A DNA stretch of 33,658 bases from a bacterium (GCA_017480425.1 JAFVAR010000038.1:1-33658); one strand, 5' to 3'. Counted from the stretch's first letter, positions 15,654 through 25,190 are shown. Translations and numbers: made by a program. The notes: generated by a model not told the origin, from the sequence alone.

Positions 15654-18600
15654 ATGTCAAAAAACACAATTACAGTTGACGGGAACTATGCTGCAGCGCA
15701 TATTGCGTATGCATTATCAGAAGTTTCCGCAATCTACCCTATCACACCTTCTTCTACAATGGGAGAATGGGTTGATGAATGGGCTTCACAACACAAGAAA
15801 AACATCTGGGGCAAAGAAGTTCGTGTTGCCGAAATGCAATCAGAAGCAGGTGCAGCAGGTGCTGTTCACGGTTCACTTGCAGCAGGTGCTTTAACTTCTA
15901 CTTACACTGCTTCACAAGGTTTATTATTAATGATTCCTGTAATGCACAAAGCAGCAGGTGAAATGTTACCACACGTAATTCACGTTTCTGCTCGTGCGCT
16001 CGCAGCTCAATCACTTGCAATATTTGGTGACCATACAGACGTTATGGGTTGTCGTAACACCGGTTATGCAATGCTTGCTGCAAACAGTGTACAAGAAGAA
16101 ATGGATATGGCTTTAGTTGCACACTTGTCAACTTATAAAGCTAAAGTTCCGTTCTTGCAATTCTTTGACGGATTCAGAACTTCTCACGAAATTCACAAAA
16201 TTGAAGAAATTTCTTACGAAGAAATCGCATCTCTTGTTGAACCTCAATATATCGAGGAATTTAAGAAGAGAGCTTTAAGACCGGAAGCTCCTGTATGTAA
16301 AGTTGGTGCTCAAAACACTGACGTTTATTTTCAAGGTCGTGAAACTGTTAACAAGTATTATGATGCAGTTCCGGACATTGTTCAAGAATATATGGATAAA
16401 GTTGCTAAAGTTACAGGCAGACAATATCATCCGTTCGATTATGTCGGTGCTCCTGATGCAACAGATGTAATAGTAGCAATCGGTTCAGGCTGCGAAACTA
16501 TTGAAGAAACAATTGAATACTTAAATGCTAAACGCGGTACTAAGTATGGTTTGGTTAAAGTCAGATTATACAGACCGTTTGACGTTAAAAGATTTAATGA
16601 AGCTCTTCCGTCATCTGTTAAGAGAATTGCTGTTCTTGACAGGACCAAAGAACCCGGTTCAATCGGCGAACCTCTATACTTAGATGTTGTAGCGGCTTTA
16701 GCAGGTAAAGATATCAGAGTTATTGGCGGACGTTATGGTTTGTCTTCAAAAGAATTCACTCCGTCAATGGTTTATGCTATTTACAAACACTCTGAAAAAA
16801 ATGGATTCCACGGATTTACAGTCGGTATTGAAGATGATGTAACTCACAAATCATTACCAATTGAAGAACATATCGTTACAGAACCGGAAGGAACTACAAA
16901 CTGTATGTTCTGGGGCTTGGGTTCTGACGGTACCGTTGGTGCTAATAAAAACTCAATTAAAATTATCGGTCAATATACAAACAAAGATGCTCAAGCATAC
17001 TTTGCTTATGACTCTAAGAAATCTTTCGGTGTAACTGTTTCTCACTTAAGATTCGGTGACAAACAAATTAAGTCAACATACTTAATTACAGCACCTGATT
17101 TTGTATCTTGCTCAGCTCATGCATACATTGGCAGATACGATATTCTTAAAGGTATTAAAGAAGGCGGAACATTCCTTCTAAATTCACCTTGGTCTAAAGA
17201 AGAAGCATTCTCTCACTTAACAAGAGATATGCAAGAAACAATTATCAACAAGAAGGTTAAATTCTACAATGTTGATGCTGAAAAATTAATTAAGGAACAA
17301 CCCGGTTTAAGAGGTAAAGGTGCAAACACAGTTATGATGGTTGCTTACTTCAAAGTTTCAGGAATCATTCCGTTTGAACAAGCTCTTGAAGGTATGAGAG
17401 CAATGACAACAAAGACATTCAAGAAAAAAGGTGACGACGTTGTTAACATGAACTTAGCTCTTATTGATGCGGCAGTAAATGCAACTGAAGAAGTTATTGT
17501 TCCGTCATCACTTGATGGTGTCGCTCACGCAGAAGAAGTTAAGCTTATACCTGATAATGCAGATGAATTCGCTAAGAGAATCATTGAACCTTCAATGAGA
17601 CAGAAAGGTGATGATATACCGGTTTCAGCTATGAGTAATGACGGTGTAATTCCTACAGGTACTGCAAAGCTTGAAAAACGTGGTATTGCTCCGAGAGTTC
17701 CAAAATGGAACAGTGCAACTTGTGCGCAATGCGGTATTTGTGCGTCAGCTTGCCCGCACGCTGCAATCAGAACTAAGTTAATTGAAGAAAAAGATTTAGC
17801 TAACGCTCCTGCTTCATTTGAAACAGTTGCAGCTAAACCAAACGACCATGGTGAACATTTCAAAGTTCAAGTATACTGCAATGATTGTACAGGTTGCGGC
17901 GTTTGTATCGATCAATGTCCAATGTCTAAAATCCCCGGTAAAGAAGTTCTTACTTGGTCAACAATTGAAGAAGAAACTGCAAAGGGCGAGATGGTAAATG
18001 AAGAATTCTTTGATGCACTCCCTGATAATGTAATGGGCAAAAATACAACTAAGACAATCAAGGGTGCAATGTTAAGAACTCCTCTGTTTGAATTCTCAGG
18101 CGCTTGCGCAGGCTGTGGTGAAACACCTTATGTAAAACTTGTTTCACAATTATTCGGTGAAAACGCAATTGTAGCAAACGCAACAGGTTGTTCTTCTATC
18201 TATTCAGGAACTTTCCCGACAATTCCTTATACAACAAATAAGGACGGCAGAGGACCTGCTTGGGCTAACTCATTATTCGAAGATAATGCTGAATTTGGTT
18301 TTGGTATGAGATTAGCAGTAGACCAAAACAGAGATACATTAAAAACTTATGTGGAAAAAGTTTTAGCTAATGAAAAATCTCCTGCTGATTTAAAGGAAGC
18401 CTTAAATGGTGCTATGGCTCATTGGGATAATTCAAAAACGGATGAGGCTATTAAAGCTCAAGAGACAGCAAAAGCAGCTATCGCAAAATATGCTGACTGC
18501 GGATGCCCTGATTTAGCAATGGTTAGGGAACTCCAAGATTACTTTACGGATAAATCAATCTGGATTATAGGTGGTGACGGTTGGGCAAACGATATCGGAT

Positions 18601-19187
18601 ATGGCGGTATTGACCACGTTCTTGCTCAAAATAAGAATGTCAACATTCTTGTTCTTGACACTGAAGTTTACTCAAATACAGGCGGTCAAGCTTCTAAATC
18701 AACTCCTACCGGCGCAGTTGCTAAATTCGCTACAGGCGGTAAACCAACTTATAAGAAAAATATGGGCTTGATGTCTATGTCTTATGGTTATGTTTATGTA
18801 GCGTCTGTTGCTCTTGGTGCAGACAGAAATCAAACACTGAAAGCATTCCAAGAAGCAGAAGCTTATAACGGACCTTCTATTATATTTGCTTATGCTCCTT
18901 GTATCGCTCACGGTATTGATATGTCTAAGACTCAAACTGAACAAAAACGTGCAGTTGAAGCAGGATACTTCCCATTGTACAGATACAATCCTGCTGCGGA
19001 AGTTCCGTTCAGCTGGGATGCTAAAGAGCCTAAGGGAGCATATCAAGACTTTATTAGAAGTGAAGGAAGATACAAATCATTGCTTAAGACAAATCCTGAC
19101 GCTGCTGAAGCACTTTACAGTCAAGCTGAAAAAGATGCCGCTCAGAGAATGGAAGTCTACAAAGCAGTCGGTGCTTTACTTAAATAA
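15654..19187 (+). CDS. nifJ: Pyruvate:ferredoxin (flavodoxin) oxidoreductase, single chain
   Basis: The product is 1177 residues, the normal size of the homodimeric enzyme. It converts pyruvate and CoA to acetyl-CoA and CO2 while reducing ferredoxin. Domain I starts with DGNYAAAHIAYALSEVSAIY and the substrate-loop motif YPITPSSTMGEW. The transketolase-like and gamma domains follow. A 2x[4Fe-4S] insert (CAQCGICASACP near residue 690; CNDCTGCGVCIDQCP near 742) comes next, then the TPP domain with SGACAGCGETPY, GDGWANDIGYGG and NTGGQASKSTPTGA. The start is ATG 15654, with AAAGGGAG upstream; the in-frame upstream ATG at 15636 lacks a site. The gene stands alone with its own promoter and terminator. 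Reduced ferredoxin from this enzyme is the expected partner of the neighbouring hydrogenase. Confidence 0.97.
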   Translation: MSKNTITVDGNYAAAHIAYALSEVSAIYPITPSSTMGEWVDEWASQHKKNIWGKEVRVAEMQSEAGAAGAVHGSLAAGALTSTYTASQGLLLMIPVMHKAAGEMLPHVIHVSARALAAQSLAIFGDHTDVMGCRNTGYAMLAANSVQEEMDMALVAHLSTYKAKVPFLQFFDGFRTSHEIHKIEEISYEEIASLVEPQYIEEFKKRALRPEAPVCKVGAQNTDVYFQGRETVNKYYDAVPDIVQEYMDKVAKVTGRQYHPFDYVGAPDATDVIVAIGSGCETIEETIEYLNAKRGTKYGLVKVRLYRPFDVKRFNEALPSSVKRIAVLDRTKEPGSIGEPLYLDVVAALAGKDIRVIGGRYGLSSKEFTPSMVYAIYKHSEKNGFHGFTVGIEDDVTHKSLPIEEHIVTEPEGTTNCMFWGLGSDGTVGANKNSIKIIGQYTNKDAQAYFAYDSKKSFGVTVSHLRFGDKQIKSTYLITAPDFVSCSAHAYIGRYDILKGIKEGGTFLLNSPWSKEEAFSHLTRDMQETIINKKVKFYNVDAEKLIKEQPGLRGKGANTVMMVAYFKVSGIIPFEQALEGMRAMTTKTFKKKGDDVVNMNLALIDAAVNATEEVIVPSSLDGVAHAEEVKLIPDNADEFAKRIIEPSMRQKGDDIPVSAMSNDGVIPTGTAKLEKRGIAPRVPKWNSATCAQCGICASACPHAAIRTKLIEEKDLANAPASFETVAAKPNDHGEHFKVQVYCNDCTGCGVCIDQCPMSKIPGKEVLTWSTIEEETAKGEMVNEEFFDALPDNVMGKNTTKTIKGAMLRTPLFEFSGACAGCGETPYVKLVSQLFGENAIVANATGCSSIYSGTFPTIPYTTNKDGRGPAWANSLFEDNAEFGFGMRLAVDQNRDTLKTYVEKVLANEKSPADLKEALNGAMAHWDNSKTDEAIKAQETAKAAIAKYADCGCPDLAMVRELQDYFTDKSIWIIGGDGWANDIGYGGIDHVLAQNKNVNILVLDTEVYSNTGGQASKSTPTGAVAKFATGGKPTYKKNMGLMSMSYGYVYVASVALGADRNQTLKAFQEAEAYNGPSIIFAYAPCIAHGIDMSKTQTEQKRAVEAGYFPLYRYNPAAEVPFSWDAKEPKGAYQDFIRSEGRYKSLLKTNPDAAEALYSQAEKDAAQRMEVYKAVGALLK

Positions 19188-19205
19188 AGTGTAGACAAAT
19201 AAACG

Positions 19206-19246
19206 AAAAGAGACTGTTTCACATCTAGTGTAACAGCCTCTTTTTC
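19206..19246 (+). terminator. Intrinsic terminator after nifJ
   Basis: The stem AAAGAG/CTCTTT continues through CTGTT/AACAG and CAC/GTG with two single mismatches, loop ATCTA, followed by T5. Confidence 0.88.
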
Positions 19247-19351
19247 TATATAATATTTATGAAGTCCTAATTTACTAAAAAATTATACATATGCAAATAC
19301 ATTAACTATATGATAAATGAATTGAATTTTTATGTAATAATCTAAACAACG

Positions 19352-19360
19352 TGTTATAAT
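19352..19360 (+). promoter_or_regulatory. Extended -10 promoter candidate for the STAS operon
   Basis: TGTTATAAT is a consensus -10 with the TGn extension. No good -35 is seen 17 bases upstream, as is common for extended -10 promoters. The leader before ATG 19382 would be about 15 bases and contains AGAGGGG. Confidence 0.45.
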
Positions 19361-19381
19361 TATTTAAAGAGAGGGGTTTAT

Positions 19382-19696
19382 ATGGACGTTACTATAAAAA
19401 AAATAGGTATAAATGGTTTATACATTCATGCATCAGGAAGACTTGACCTCGACACTGCTGTTGACTACGGTACAAAAATAAAAGATACAATAGAGGATTC
19501 GGAAGAAATTATAAAAGAAGTAATACTCGATTTTTCAGAAATTACTTTTATTTCAAGTTTCGGATTAAAAATAATTTTGGAATTATTTAAACTACTAAAG
19601 TCACAAGAGGGCGTTTTGAAATTAAAAAATGTTTCAGAACAATTAATGGGTTCTTTTAAATTGGTAGGTTTTGATAAATTTTTAGTGTTTGAATAA
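19382..19696 (+). CDS. STAS-domain anti-sigma-factor antagonist
   Basis: The product is 104 residues, a single STAS domain of the SpoIIAA/RsbV type. The key loop reads DFSEITFISSFGLKIILE (50-67). The usual D-S-S-G is S58-S59-F60-G61, so the Asp is Ser and the second Ser is Phe; S59 aligns with the residue normally phosphorylated. In partner switching the unphosphorylated form binds the anti-sigma kinase and frees the sigma factor or another target. Its TAA overlaps by one base the ATG of the phosphatase/kinase gene, which should control its phosphorylation. No sigma factor gene is next to it. Confidence 0.88.
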   Translation: MDVTIKKIGINGLYIHASGRLDLDTAVDYGTKIKDTIEDSEEIIKEVILDFSEITFISSFGLKIILELFKLLKSQEGVLKLKNVSEQLMGSFKLVGFDKFLVFE

Positions 19697-22044
19697 TGTT
19701 TAAGACGGTAAAATCAAAAATTCTTATTACGGCAATTGTAATGCTTACAATTTTAATGTCTGCATTTGTTTGCTATACAATAGTTTCCAGAATGAAAACC
19801 AAGCAATTAATGGTGCAAAACTATGTATTTTCTGTAGATAAATTTGTTCAGGACATAAATAAAAAAATTATAAGATATGAAGATAATGTGCTTGATTTAG
19901 CACGAATAGGCAGTTTATTCTACAGGACTGATAAAAGCTTTGAATTAACGAATAAAACCATAGTAAAGATATTTGAGAACTATCCCGACAGTCTGGGGGG
20001 CGGTATTTGGTTCGAGCCTTATATAGTCGATAAAGCGCAAAAAAGAATATGCTTTTATGCATATCGCAACAAAGAGAATAAGGTAGTTCTTGATGAAAGT
20101 TTTAACAGTGAAAAATATGACTATCATAATCAGGGCTGGTATAAACAAATAATATCAAAAGTTACACCTGTAAATAATGTTGTATGGTCTGAGCCTTATT
20201 ATGAAAACCAAGGCAGTAATACTTTAATGATAACAGTAGGGACAGGAATATATGTAAACGGGGAGTTAATCGGTATATCTACTGTTGATTGGGAAATTAG
20301 TACAATCATTGAAGATGTTTCCAAAATGAAACCGCTTGAAAAAACATTTTCCATGTATAAAAACGGAGATGAGATAAAAAACAGTTTTGCCCTTTTTGGA
20401 AACAAAGATTATGATAATATTATTGCAACAAGCGACCCGTATCTTAACAATGATGAACTAATAGGGCATTCGCTAAAAGAAGTCCCTTGGTATTCGGATA
20501 ATTTATATGCAATTACCTATATAACATACCATAATAAAAAATATATACCGTTTTATAAAACATTACGCAATGGAATGGTATTAGTTGTATGTGTTCCCGA
20601 AATAGAAATGTTCAGAGAAATAGACAAATTCTATATAAATATGTTTACGGTGCTGTTATTGTTGGGCTTTATAATCCCTGCATTGCTATATTTCAGCATG
20701 AATCGTTACATTATTAATCCTATTGCTAAGCTGAAAGACATTGCATATAAAATTAGTAACGGCGAAGATGTTAATATTAAAATAGAAAATCCTGAAGAAT
20801 TTGCTCAACTAGCTTCTACTTATGATAAAATGACTAATGATATAAAGTTAATAACACGAGAAAGAGCAAAAATAAATTCCGAACTTTCAATTGCAAAGTC
20901 AATACAAGCGTCCAGTCTGCCAAATGTATTTCCGCCATTTCCGGATAAATCAGAGTTTGATATCTTTGCTTCAATGGAACCGGCTAAAGAAGTCGGCGGT
21001 GATTTTTATGACTTCTACTTTATAGATGATAAAAAATTCATGTTTTTAATTGCAGATGTTTCCGGTAAGGGAATTCCGGCAGCATTATTTATGATGACAG
21101 TAAAAACACTAATAAATAACCTTTCACAAGTTAATGATGATCCTAAAGAACTTATAAAAAAGATTAACAAAAAAATATGTGAAACCAATAAAGAAGGATT
21201 TTTTGTTACAATGTTAGCCGGTATTGCGGATACTATGACGGGTGAATTGAACATTATAAACTGCGGACACAATCTGCCTCTTATAAAAAGACAAAATGGA
21301 GATTATGAATATTTAAAACTTAATTCAAACATAGCACTCGGTGTATTTGAAGATACAGAATTTGAGATATATAACACTGTTATGAAAGCCGGAGACATAA
21401 TTTTCACCTATACTGACGGTGTAACAGAGGCTATAAATATAAATAACGAAATATACGGAGAACAAAAGCTTTATGAATGTTTAAACAATATCAAAGAAAC
21501 GAAACCAAATATAATCGCACAAAAAGTGAAAGCATCTATTCAAAAATATACTGATTCAGTTCCTCAAAGTGATGATATTACAATGTTAATTTTTAAATAT
21601 AACGGAGGGGTAAATAAAGGAGTAAATAAAGGAACAAATAATATGAAAACTTTTAAACAAATTGTAACTCAGGAAAATTATAAAGCCTTTTATTCTTGGC
21701 TTCATGATACACTTCAAGAGTGGAATATAAATGATGATTTAACTAACAAACTTGATATGTGTGCCGAAGAAATTTTTGCCAATGTTGCATTTTACGCCTA
21801 TCCGGACAGACAGGGTTTGATAGATGTATCATTAAACAAATTCGATAACAAAATAATTCTTGAATTTAAAGATGGGGGCATAGAATATAATCCTCTTGAA
21901 AAACCTGATCCGGATATATCTTTACCACCGGAAGAAAGACCTATTGGCGGATTAGGGATTTATATGGTAAAAAATCTGGCTGATGAAATTTATTATAAAA
22001 GAGAAAATAACAATAATATTTTAACTTTGATTTTTTATATATAA
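19696..22044 (+). CDS. Membrane sensor, PP2C (SpoIIE) phosphatase and RsbW-like kinase fusion
   Basis: The product is 782 residues. TM1 (8-30), an extracytoplasmic Cache-type sensor (about 40-300; GGGIWFEPYI, SEPYYENQG, TVDWEIS), TM2 (about 314-334), HAMP (335-390), a SpoIIE/PP2C phosphatase (about 395-635; GGDFYDFYF, LIADVSGKGIPAALF, YTDGVTEA, SDDITMLIF) and a C-terminal HATPase domain (about 650-782; LDMCAEEIFANVAFYAYP, GGLGIYMVK). The phosphatase would dephosphorylate the STAS protein and the HATPase domain would phosphorylate or bind it, with an outside signal setting the balance. The junction (bases 21601-21645) looks like a former intergenic spacer, with two copies of a 12-base unit and an SD-ATG at 21643 that could start the kinase domain separately. 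Confidence 0.92.
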   Translation: MFKTVKSKILITAIVMLTILMSAFVCYTIVSRMKTKQLMVQNYVFSVDKFVQDINKKIIRYEDNVLDLARIGSLFYRTDKSFELTNKTIVKIFENYPDSLGGGIWFEPYIVDKAQKRICFYAYRNKENKVVLDESFNSEKYDYHNQGWYKQIISKVTPVNNVVWSEPYYENQGSNTLMITVGTGIYVNGELIGISTVDWEISTIIEDVSKMKPLEKTFSMYKNGDEIKNSFALFGNKDYDNIIATSDPYLNNDELIGHSLKEVPWYSDNLYAITYITYHNKKYIPFYKTLRNGMVLVVCVPEIEMFREIDKFYINMFTVLLLLGFIIPALLYFSMNRYIINPIAKLKDIAYKISNGEDVNIKIENPEEFAQLASTYDKMTNDIKLITRERAKINSELSIAKSIQASSLPNVFPPFPDKSEFDIFASMEPAKEVGGDFYDFYFIDDKKFMFLIADVSGKGIPAALFMMTVKTLINNLSQVNDDPKELIKKINKKICETNKEGFFVTMLAGIADTMTGELNIINCGHNLPLIKRQNGDYEYLKLNSNIALGVFEDTEFEIYNTVMKAGDIIFTYTDGVTEAININNEIYGEQKLYECLNNIKETKPNIIAQKVKASIQKYTDSVPQSDDITMLIFKYNGGVNKGVNKGTNNMKTFKQIVTQENYKAFYSWLHDTLQEWNINDDLTNKLDMCAEEIFANVAFYAYPDRQGLIDVSLNKFDNKIILEFKDGGIEYNPLEKPDPDISLPPEERPIGGLGIYMVKNLADEIYYKRENNNNILTLIFYI

Positions 22045-22364
22045 TAAACTGTACAAGTAAAAACAGTTAACTTTCCAATATTATTTTATCACTTTATAAA
22101 ACTCCCGACCGCTAGAATAGACAAATTTACTAAATCATAGCACAATAATTACACTAACTGAAATAATCAAACTACTCAAAAAATGTAAAATAACAGTTGG
22201 TTTGAGAAAAAAGAATATAGAGTTTGGGAGTTGTTTTGGTGAAAAAATATGATTGACTTTTTTTCTGTCGGGTTGAAACCAGACCTATAAACTTAATGAA
22301 TTTGGTGATGCCGAATCCCATTTTTGATGGTTCAAAATTAGTGTTTGCAATATGTAACTAAACG

Positions 22365-22402
22365 AACAGTTTGATAATTTAATAAAAACAGTTTGATAAT
22401 TT
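22365..22402 (+). repeat. Two 16-base direct repeats at 22-base spacing
   Basis: AACAGTTTGATAATTT occurs at 22365-22380 and again at 22387-22402. MuA and TnsB end-binding sites are about 22 bases, so these are candidate transposase sites. Related CAGTT segments occur at 22194 and near the right end. Confidence 0.7.
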
Positions 22403-22534
22403 CGGCAACGTTCTCTATGGTTTTTAGGACACTTTTGAAATCGTTTTTTGCTATTCTTAATCGCCATGTTTGGCTTTGTGTTTGAGTTTTACCTGCTTCC
22501 CCAAGTCTGAGAGTCGGGGTTTTGAAAAGTCCGG

Positions 22535-22566
22535 AATGTCCGGTTATTAGGACGAAAATGTCCGGT
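22535..22566 (+). repeat. Second 22-base-period repeat pair
   Basis: AATGTCCGGT occurs at 22535-22544 and 22557-22566, again with a 22-base period, and a related AAGTCCGG lies just before. Its role is unknown; it may be a second class of protein site. Confidence 0.6.
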
Positions 22567-23114
22567 ATTTTTCCAAAAAATTTTATAAAATTGCCAAGTT
22601 CCCCGATTATATTTGAATTGTAGCGATTGCCAATAAGTGGACTTTTGAGAAAATTTGTTGCTCGAAAATCATGCTAAACTCGGAAAAATCCCATAAATTG
22701 TGCCTTTTAGGACTCTATTTAATTCGTATATTTCTATAACATTTGCTCTTAAGTCGGAAGTTTTCTTTTTAGAGGGAAGTTGCTTCCCTAACTTTATTTA
22801 TAAATATTTCAGACAATTTTATTTCAAAAATAACAACTTACTTTTCCAAAACTAAGTGTAAAAAATATCAGAACGATTTTAATCTTTTAAGAAGGAAACA
22901 GAACTGAGAGAAAAACGCAAATTTTTACTAAATTCTGAATTCAAACCGTGTTTAAATTGCGTTTAAAAGGTGTTCAAAAGCAGTTTTATAAAATTTTCTG
23001 CTTAAAATTCAGATATAATCGAACACAAAACAACACATTTCCCCCTCAAACACTTCCAATTTGAGAGAAACCAGTCTAACATACAGTAGCTTTAATAATA
23101 TATAAGGATTCGGT

Positions 23115-25178
23115 ATGGCAGACATTAACAATAATGATATCTGGATTGATGTAGAGACATTAGCAAAATTAAAAAACATTACTCGAAGAGCAGTTCGGCT
23201 TGCGCTTAATCAAAATAAATATGAATACAAAGTCGAAAATATCAGAGGTGGTAAAACTTATAAGATTAAATTATCTACACTTGAAGAGGAGCTCCAGCTT
23301 AAATATTTTCAGGAATATTATGATGATTATAAAACCTGTGAAAATGAGATTATTGAGCTATCAAATCTGAATATCAAACAGGAAAAACTTATATCTGAAA
23401 ACCAAAAGAAAATTGCACTCGCTAAATATGATTTAATCTATGCTTGGCTTGATTTTAGGAAAGAACATAAAAGAGATAAACTCAAAACCAACGGCAACAT
23501 TCCCGATAAAGAATTTTTGCAATTATATAATACCGGAATGTTTCAAGAGGAGATTTTTAAGACTTTAGGAAGAGTTTCAATCGGTTCTCTTTATCGCTGG
23601 CGGGCATTATTAAATTATAACAAGGATTGGACTGCGTTAGTCGGGCAATATAAATATTCAACAAGAAAAGAATACCGAACAACATTAAATGAAGAACAGT
23701 CAAAAATATTTATACAGATATTATTATCCCCAAGCGCATTTTCTATCGGAAAGTCTATAACATTAACAAAACATATATTAAATGAACGTGGTTATGAAAT
23801 ACTTCCAAAAGATGTAACATTCAGAAGATATGCTGAATGGTTTCGGGACAACAACTTTGATAAATGGACACTCGCCCGACATGGAGAAAAAGCACTTAAG
23901 GATAAAGTTGCACCATATATCGTAAGAAACGCATCATTACTTAAACCTGCACAAGTGCTTATTGCCGATGGTCACGACCTCAACTTCCAAGTAATTAACC
24001 CTTTTACAGGCAGAGGGTGCAGAGCGACTTTAATCGGATTTTTAGATTGGAAATCCGGCGGACTTGTAGGATATGACATTATGCTTGAGGAATGTACGCA
24101 AAATATTGCATCCGCTTTAAGAAATGCAATATTAAACTTGGATCACATTCCGCAATTTGTTTACCAAGATAACGGCAGAGCATTCAAAAGTAAATTCTTT
24201 AACGGAGATAAAAAGTTTGAGGAACTTGGATTTACAGGAGTTTACAAACGGCTTGGAATAGAACCTGTTTATGCCACTCCATATAACGCTCGTGCTAAAG
24301 TCATTGAGCGTTTCTTTTTAGAATTTCAGGAAAGCTTTGAAAAATTAGTGCCAAGTTATATCGGAACATCAATAGAGAATAAACCGGCGCACTTGATGAG
24401 GAATGAAAAATTACACAAACAAATCCATGAAAAATATAGTTTCACTCCAACGATAGAACAGGCTCGAATGATGATAGATAAATGGCTTGAATTTTATCAT
24501 TCCAAAGAATGCACCAATGTACCCGGCAAAACTATTCAACAGGTCATCAATGAAACAGAAAAACAGAATATTGATGAAAATATGCTTGATGATTTGATGA
24601 TGGCGCAGGAAATGAAAAATATCGGAAGAAACGGTATAAGATTTTTGAAGGCTGATTATTTTGACGAGGCACTATACGGAATCAGAGAAAAAACAGTTAT
24701 TAAATATAGTTTATTTGACCTTTCATATATTAAGGTTTACACCCTTAAAGGCGAATTTATTTGTAAAGCGCATCGTGTAACAGAAACTCATCCGCTTGCA
24801 AGTCAAATGGGTGATATTAACGACATTGAAGATTACAAACAAAAAATAGAAAAACAACAGAAATTACGCAAGAAAACCATAAAAGCAGTTCGGGAACATT
24901 TTAATCTTGAAGATATTGATTTTATTGAAAAAGAGTTGTTGGATAATATGAATTTTCAAAAAATTGAACCTGTAAAAGAAATAACTGTCCAACCTGAACC
25001 GGAGACAAAACAAGAATTTAAACCAAAAATTAAAACATCGATAGTCGCAAGACCGATTTTCAGAAACAACTTTGAAAGGTACGAATGGCACATCAATAAC
25101 GGATGTTTAAATCCAGAAGACAGGACTTGGTTTGAAAATTATGTAAAGTCAGATGAATACAGAGAAATATACAAGTAG
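23115..25178 (+). CDS. Mu-type DDE transposase (MuA/TniA-like)
   Basis: The product is 687 residues. An N-terminal winged-helix part (about 8-60; DVETLAKLKNITRRAVRLAL) resembles the Mu DNA-binding domain. The end-binding region (about 145-260) includes SIGSLYRWRALLNYNKDW and LNERGYEILPKDVTFRRYAEW. The RNase H-fold core has D285 (LIADGHD), D352 (VYQDNGRAFKS) and E398 (RAKVIERFFLEF), so all three catalytic acids are present. A beta-barrel and a charged C-terminal tail follow, the tail probably contacting the ATPase encoded next. It cuts and joins the transposon ends. ATG 23115 has TAAGGA 6 bases upstream. Catalytically it looks intact. Confidence 0.93.
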   Translation: MADINNNDIWIDVETLAKLKNITRRAVRLALNQNKYEYKVENIRGGKTYKIKLSTLEEELQLKYFQEYYDDYKTCENEIIELSNLNIKQEKLISENQKKIALAKYDLIYAWLDFRKEHKRDKLKTNGNIPDKEFLQLYNTGMFQEEIFKTLGRVSIGSLYRWRALLNYNKDWTALVGQYKYSTRKEYRTTLNEEQSKIFIQILLSPSAFSIGKSITLTKHILNERGYEILPKDVTFRRYAEWFRDNNFDKWTLARHGEKALKDKVAPYIVRNASLLKPAQVLIADGHDLNFQVINPFTGRGCRATLIGFLDWKSGGLVGYDIMLEECTQNIASALRNAILNLDHIPQFVYQDNGRAFKSKFFNGDKKFEELGFTGVYKRLGIEPVYATPYNARAKVIERFFLEFQESFEKLVPSYIGTSIENKPAHLMRNEKLHKQIHEKYSFTPTIEQARMMIDKWLEFYHSKECTNVPGKTIQQVINETEKQNIDENMLDDLMMAQEMKNIGRNGIRFLKADYFDEALYGIREKTVIKYSLFDLSYIKVYTLKGEFICKAHRVTETHPLASQMGDINDIEDYKQKIEKQQKLRKKTIKAVREHFNLEDIDFIEKELLDNMNFQKIEPVKEITVQPEPETKQEFKPKIKTSIVARPIFRNNFERYEWHINNGCLNPEDRTWFENYVKSDEYREIYK

Positions 25179-25190
25179 AAAGGAGAATAG

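Larger units (their letters stand above)
22045..23114. other. 1.07-kb noncoding region, left part of the Mu-like element
   Basis: No convincing gene was found on either strand. It holds a possible left terminal repeat (22184), two pairs of 22-base-period repeats (22365-22402, 22535-22566), a hairpin AGGGAAG-TTG-CTTCCCT (22773-22789), an inverted repeat AAACGCAA/TTGCGTTT (22913-22920, 22957-22964) and the hairpin AGCAG...CTGCT shortly after it. The last 130 bases should contain the transposase promoter; TAAGGA (23103-23108) is its ribosome site. Confidence 0.6.

Noticed and set aside
18699-19046. 115-codon antisense frame inside nifJ
   Set aside because: The plus strand encodes conserved TPP-domain sequence; the antisense frame has low-complexity composition.
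22268-22285. GGGTTGAAACC as a diverged REP
   Set aside because: It shares only a few bases with the REP core and lacks the 7-bp stem.
22285-22467. 60-codon open frame on the minus strand in the transposon left end
   Set aside because: No ribosome site, odd composition and no recognisable motif; it overlaps the 22-base-period repeats.
22365-22566. Possible CRISPR array
   Set aside because: Each repeat occurs only twice, the gaps are about 6-12 bases and there are no cas genes.
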